DNA from: Paracoccus endophyticus
GTDB lineage: Bacteria; Pseudomonadota; Alphaproteobacteria; Rhodobacterales; Rhodobacteraceae
DNA: 64,000 nucleotides
Direction of reading: 5' to 3'
Assembly (NCBI RefSeq): GCF_003286075.1
Contig: NZ_QLUV01000009.1
Location: 62,001-126,000, forward strand
This document shows positions 62,854 through 64,000 of this stretch, one piece after another. The notes under the pieces were generated by a model. The model had not been told where the DNA came from. It worked only from the letters and a program-made list of their open reading frames with translations, and ran no database searches. The first letter of the stretch is position 1; each line of letters begins with the position of its first letter. Made by a program: the position numbers and the translations under genes.

Positions 62854-64000
62854 ATGCTGAATGACTTCAAGGGCTATCTCGACCAGCAGCTGGAAACGCT
62901 GCACAGGGACGGTCTCTACAAGCACGAGCGGGAACTGCATTCCCCCCAGGGTCCCGCCATCGAGGTCGCGCGGGGCGAAGTCCTCAACTTCTGCGCCAAC
63001 AACTATCTGGGGCTGGCCAACGATGCCGACCTGATCGCGGCCGCCCGCCAGGGCCTGGCCGAGGAGGGGTTCGGCATGGCCTCGGTCCGCTTCATCTGCG
63101 GCACCAACAGCACGCATCGCGATCTGGAACGGCGCGTGGCCGGGTTCCTGGGGATGGACGATGCCATCCTGTATTCGTCCTGCTTCGACGCCAACACCGG
63201 CCTGTTCGAGACGCTGCTCGGCCCCGAGGATGCGATCATCTCGGACGCGCTCAACCACGCCTCGATCATCGACGGGGTGCGCCTGTGCAAGGCCGCCCGC
63301 TATCGCTATGCCAACAACGACATGGCCGACCTCGAGGCGCAGCTCAAGGCCGCGGACGCGGCGGGCGCGCGCTTCAAGCTGATCGCGACGGATGGCGTCT
63401 TTTCCATGGACGGCGTGATCGCCGACCTGCCCGGCATCTGCGACCTGGCCGACCGCTACAATGCCATGGTCATGGTGGACGATTCCCATGCCTCGGGCTT
63501 CATGGGCGCGAATGGCCGCGGCACGCATGAATATCACAACGTGATCGACCGGGTGGACATCGTCACCACCACCTTCGGCAAGGCGCTTGGCGGCGCCTCG
63601 GGCGGGGTCACGGCGGCGCGCGGGCCGATCGTCGAGTGGCTGCGGCAGCGGTCGCGCCCCTATCTGTTCTCGAACGCGCTGGCGCCGGCCATCGTGTCGG
63701 CCACGATGACGGCGCTCGACAAGGTCGAGACGGGCCATGACCTGCGCGAACGGCTGTGGAGCAACGTCGCGCATTTCCGCGAGCAGATGGCAGGGGCCGG
63801 GTTCGAACTGGCGGGCGCTGATCACGCGATCATCCCGGTGATGCTGGGCGATGCCCGCCTGGCCTCGGATTTCGCCGACCGGCTTCTGGACGAGGGCATC
63901 TATGTGATCGGCTTTTCCTATCCGGTCGTCCCCATGGGCAAGGCGCGCATCCGCACCCAGATCAGCGCCGCGCACACGCGGGACCAGATCGACACCGCGA
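62854..64000 (+). CDS. kbl: Glycine C-acetyltransferase (2-amino-3-ketobutyrate CoA ligase), 3' end outside the window
   Basis: The first 382 codons are visible and the frame is open to the window edge; the full family length is about 395. This alpha-oxoamine synthase converts 2-amino-3-oxobutyrate plus CoA into glycine plus acetyl-CoA in threonine degradation. [21 protein letters not shown]209 region [13 protein letters not shown] and PLP lysine K243 ([13 protein letters not shown]) are all present. The ATG at 62854 is followed at once by family sequence [13 protein letters not shown]; the ribosome binding site is weak (TTGGGG). tdh, usually its partner, would lie beyond the edge. Confidence 0.94.
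   Translation, partial: MLNDFKGYLDQQLETLHRDGLYKHERELHSPQGPAIEVARGEVLNFCANNYLGLANDADLIAAARQGLAEEGFGMASVRFICGTNSTHRDLERRVAGFLGMDDAILYSSCFDANTGLFETLLGPEDAIISDALNHASIIDGVRLCKAARYRYANNDMADLEAQLKAADAAGARFKLIATDGVFSMDGVIADLPGICDLADRYNAMVMVDDSHASGFMGANGRGTHEYHNVIDRVDIVTTTFGKALGGASGGVTAARGPIVEWLRQRSRPYLFSNALAPAIVSATMTALDKVETGHDLRERLWSNVAHFREQMAGAGFELAGADHAIIPVMLGDARLASDFADRLLDEGIYVIGFSYPVVPMGKARIRTQISAAHTRDQIDTA

Noticed and set aside
62755..63975. A 406-codon minus-strand frame opposite kbl
   Set aside because: The plus strand encodes an unmistakable Kbl with catalytic lysine. The antisense frame has no family features.
1..64000. CRISPR arrays, tRNA or rRNA genes, integrases and prophage structural genes
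   Set aside because: I read both strands for spaced repeats, cloverleaf arms and phage motifs and found none that held up.

Overview
This is a G+C-rich (about two thirds or more by eye), densely coded bacterial chromosome segment. It looks like an alphaproteobacterium of the Rhodobacterales, most likely Paracoccus or a close relative. The evidence is a CckA-type hybrid kinase with a perfect CtrA-type box in front of it, an alphaproteobacterial SOS box (GTTC-N7-GTTC) in front of recA, a SAM/SAH riboswitch of the kind known from Rhodobacterales metK leaders, a class II ribonucleotide reductase, and a group-2 Mrp antiporter operon with fused A and B subunits. I see no rRNA, tRNA or CRISPR array.

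Layout. 0-6.3 kb: a stand-alone response regulator, an empty stretch of about 0.8 kb, recA (minus strand), an RsmB/NOP-type rRNA cytosine methyltransferase, and cckA. 6.3-12.9 kb: a choline-to-glycine-betaine osmoprotection module. betI-betB-betA runs divergently from the choline ABC importer genes choXWV, with a BetI-like palindrome between them. 12.9-20.4 kb: a small secreted protein, nrdJ, a GT8 glycosyltransferase, a ChaC-like cyclotransferase, a DUF2125 protein, and the coupled pair hisC-tyrC. 20.4-24.5 kb: argS, a SPOR-domain protein and nagZ, which form one transcription unit. 24.5-32.1 kb: a cation/proton antiporter, a DEAD-box helicase with a very long disordered tail, lnt, and metK under its riboswitch.

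32.1-42.7 kb: a penicillin-acylase-family protein that lacks the nucleophile serine, a beta-hydroxyacid dehydrogenase, a sulfur cassette (periplasmic rhodanese, YeeE/YedE transporter, 58-residue membrane protein), and an AttEFGH-like export operon (ABC ATPase, FtsX-type permease, AttH/CrtC-like secreted protein). 42.7-49 kb: the mnhA(B)CDEFG Na+/H+ antiporter operon, with a fragment resembling an adenylate cyclase C-terminus trailing it.

49-64 kb is looser and patchier. It carries phaC, a bestrophin-like channel, a CysK-type synthase, a DegP-like membrane-anchored protease, an SDR enzyme, a four-gene Mla/MCE lipid-transport operon, aquaporin Z, and kbl (cut by the window end). Four gene fragments lie between these genes: IS110-like and IS3 transposase pieces, a frameshifted HlyD-family adaptor, and an HsdM N-terminus. 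This points to repeated insertion and decay. Envelope, osmotic and ion homeostasis dominate the window (bet/cho, Mrp, antiporter, aquaporin, bestrophin, Mla, lnt, DegP).

I found no convincingly new multi-gene system. The most useful leads are the serine-less acylase homologue, the CtrA box on cckA, the AttEFGH-like operon, the sulfur cassette with its small protein, and the decayed region around 56-62.8 kb.
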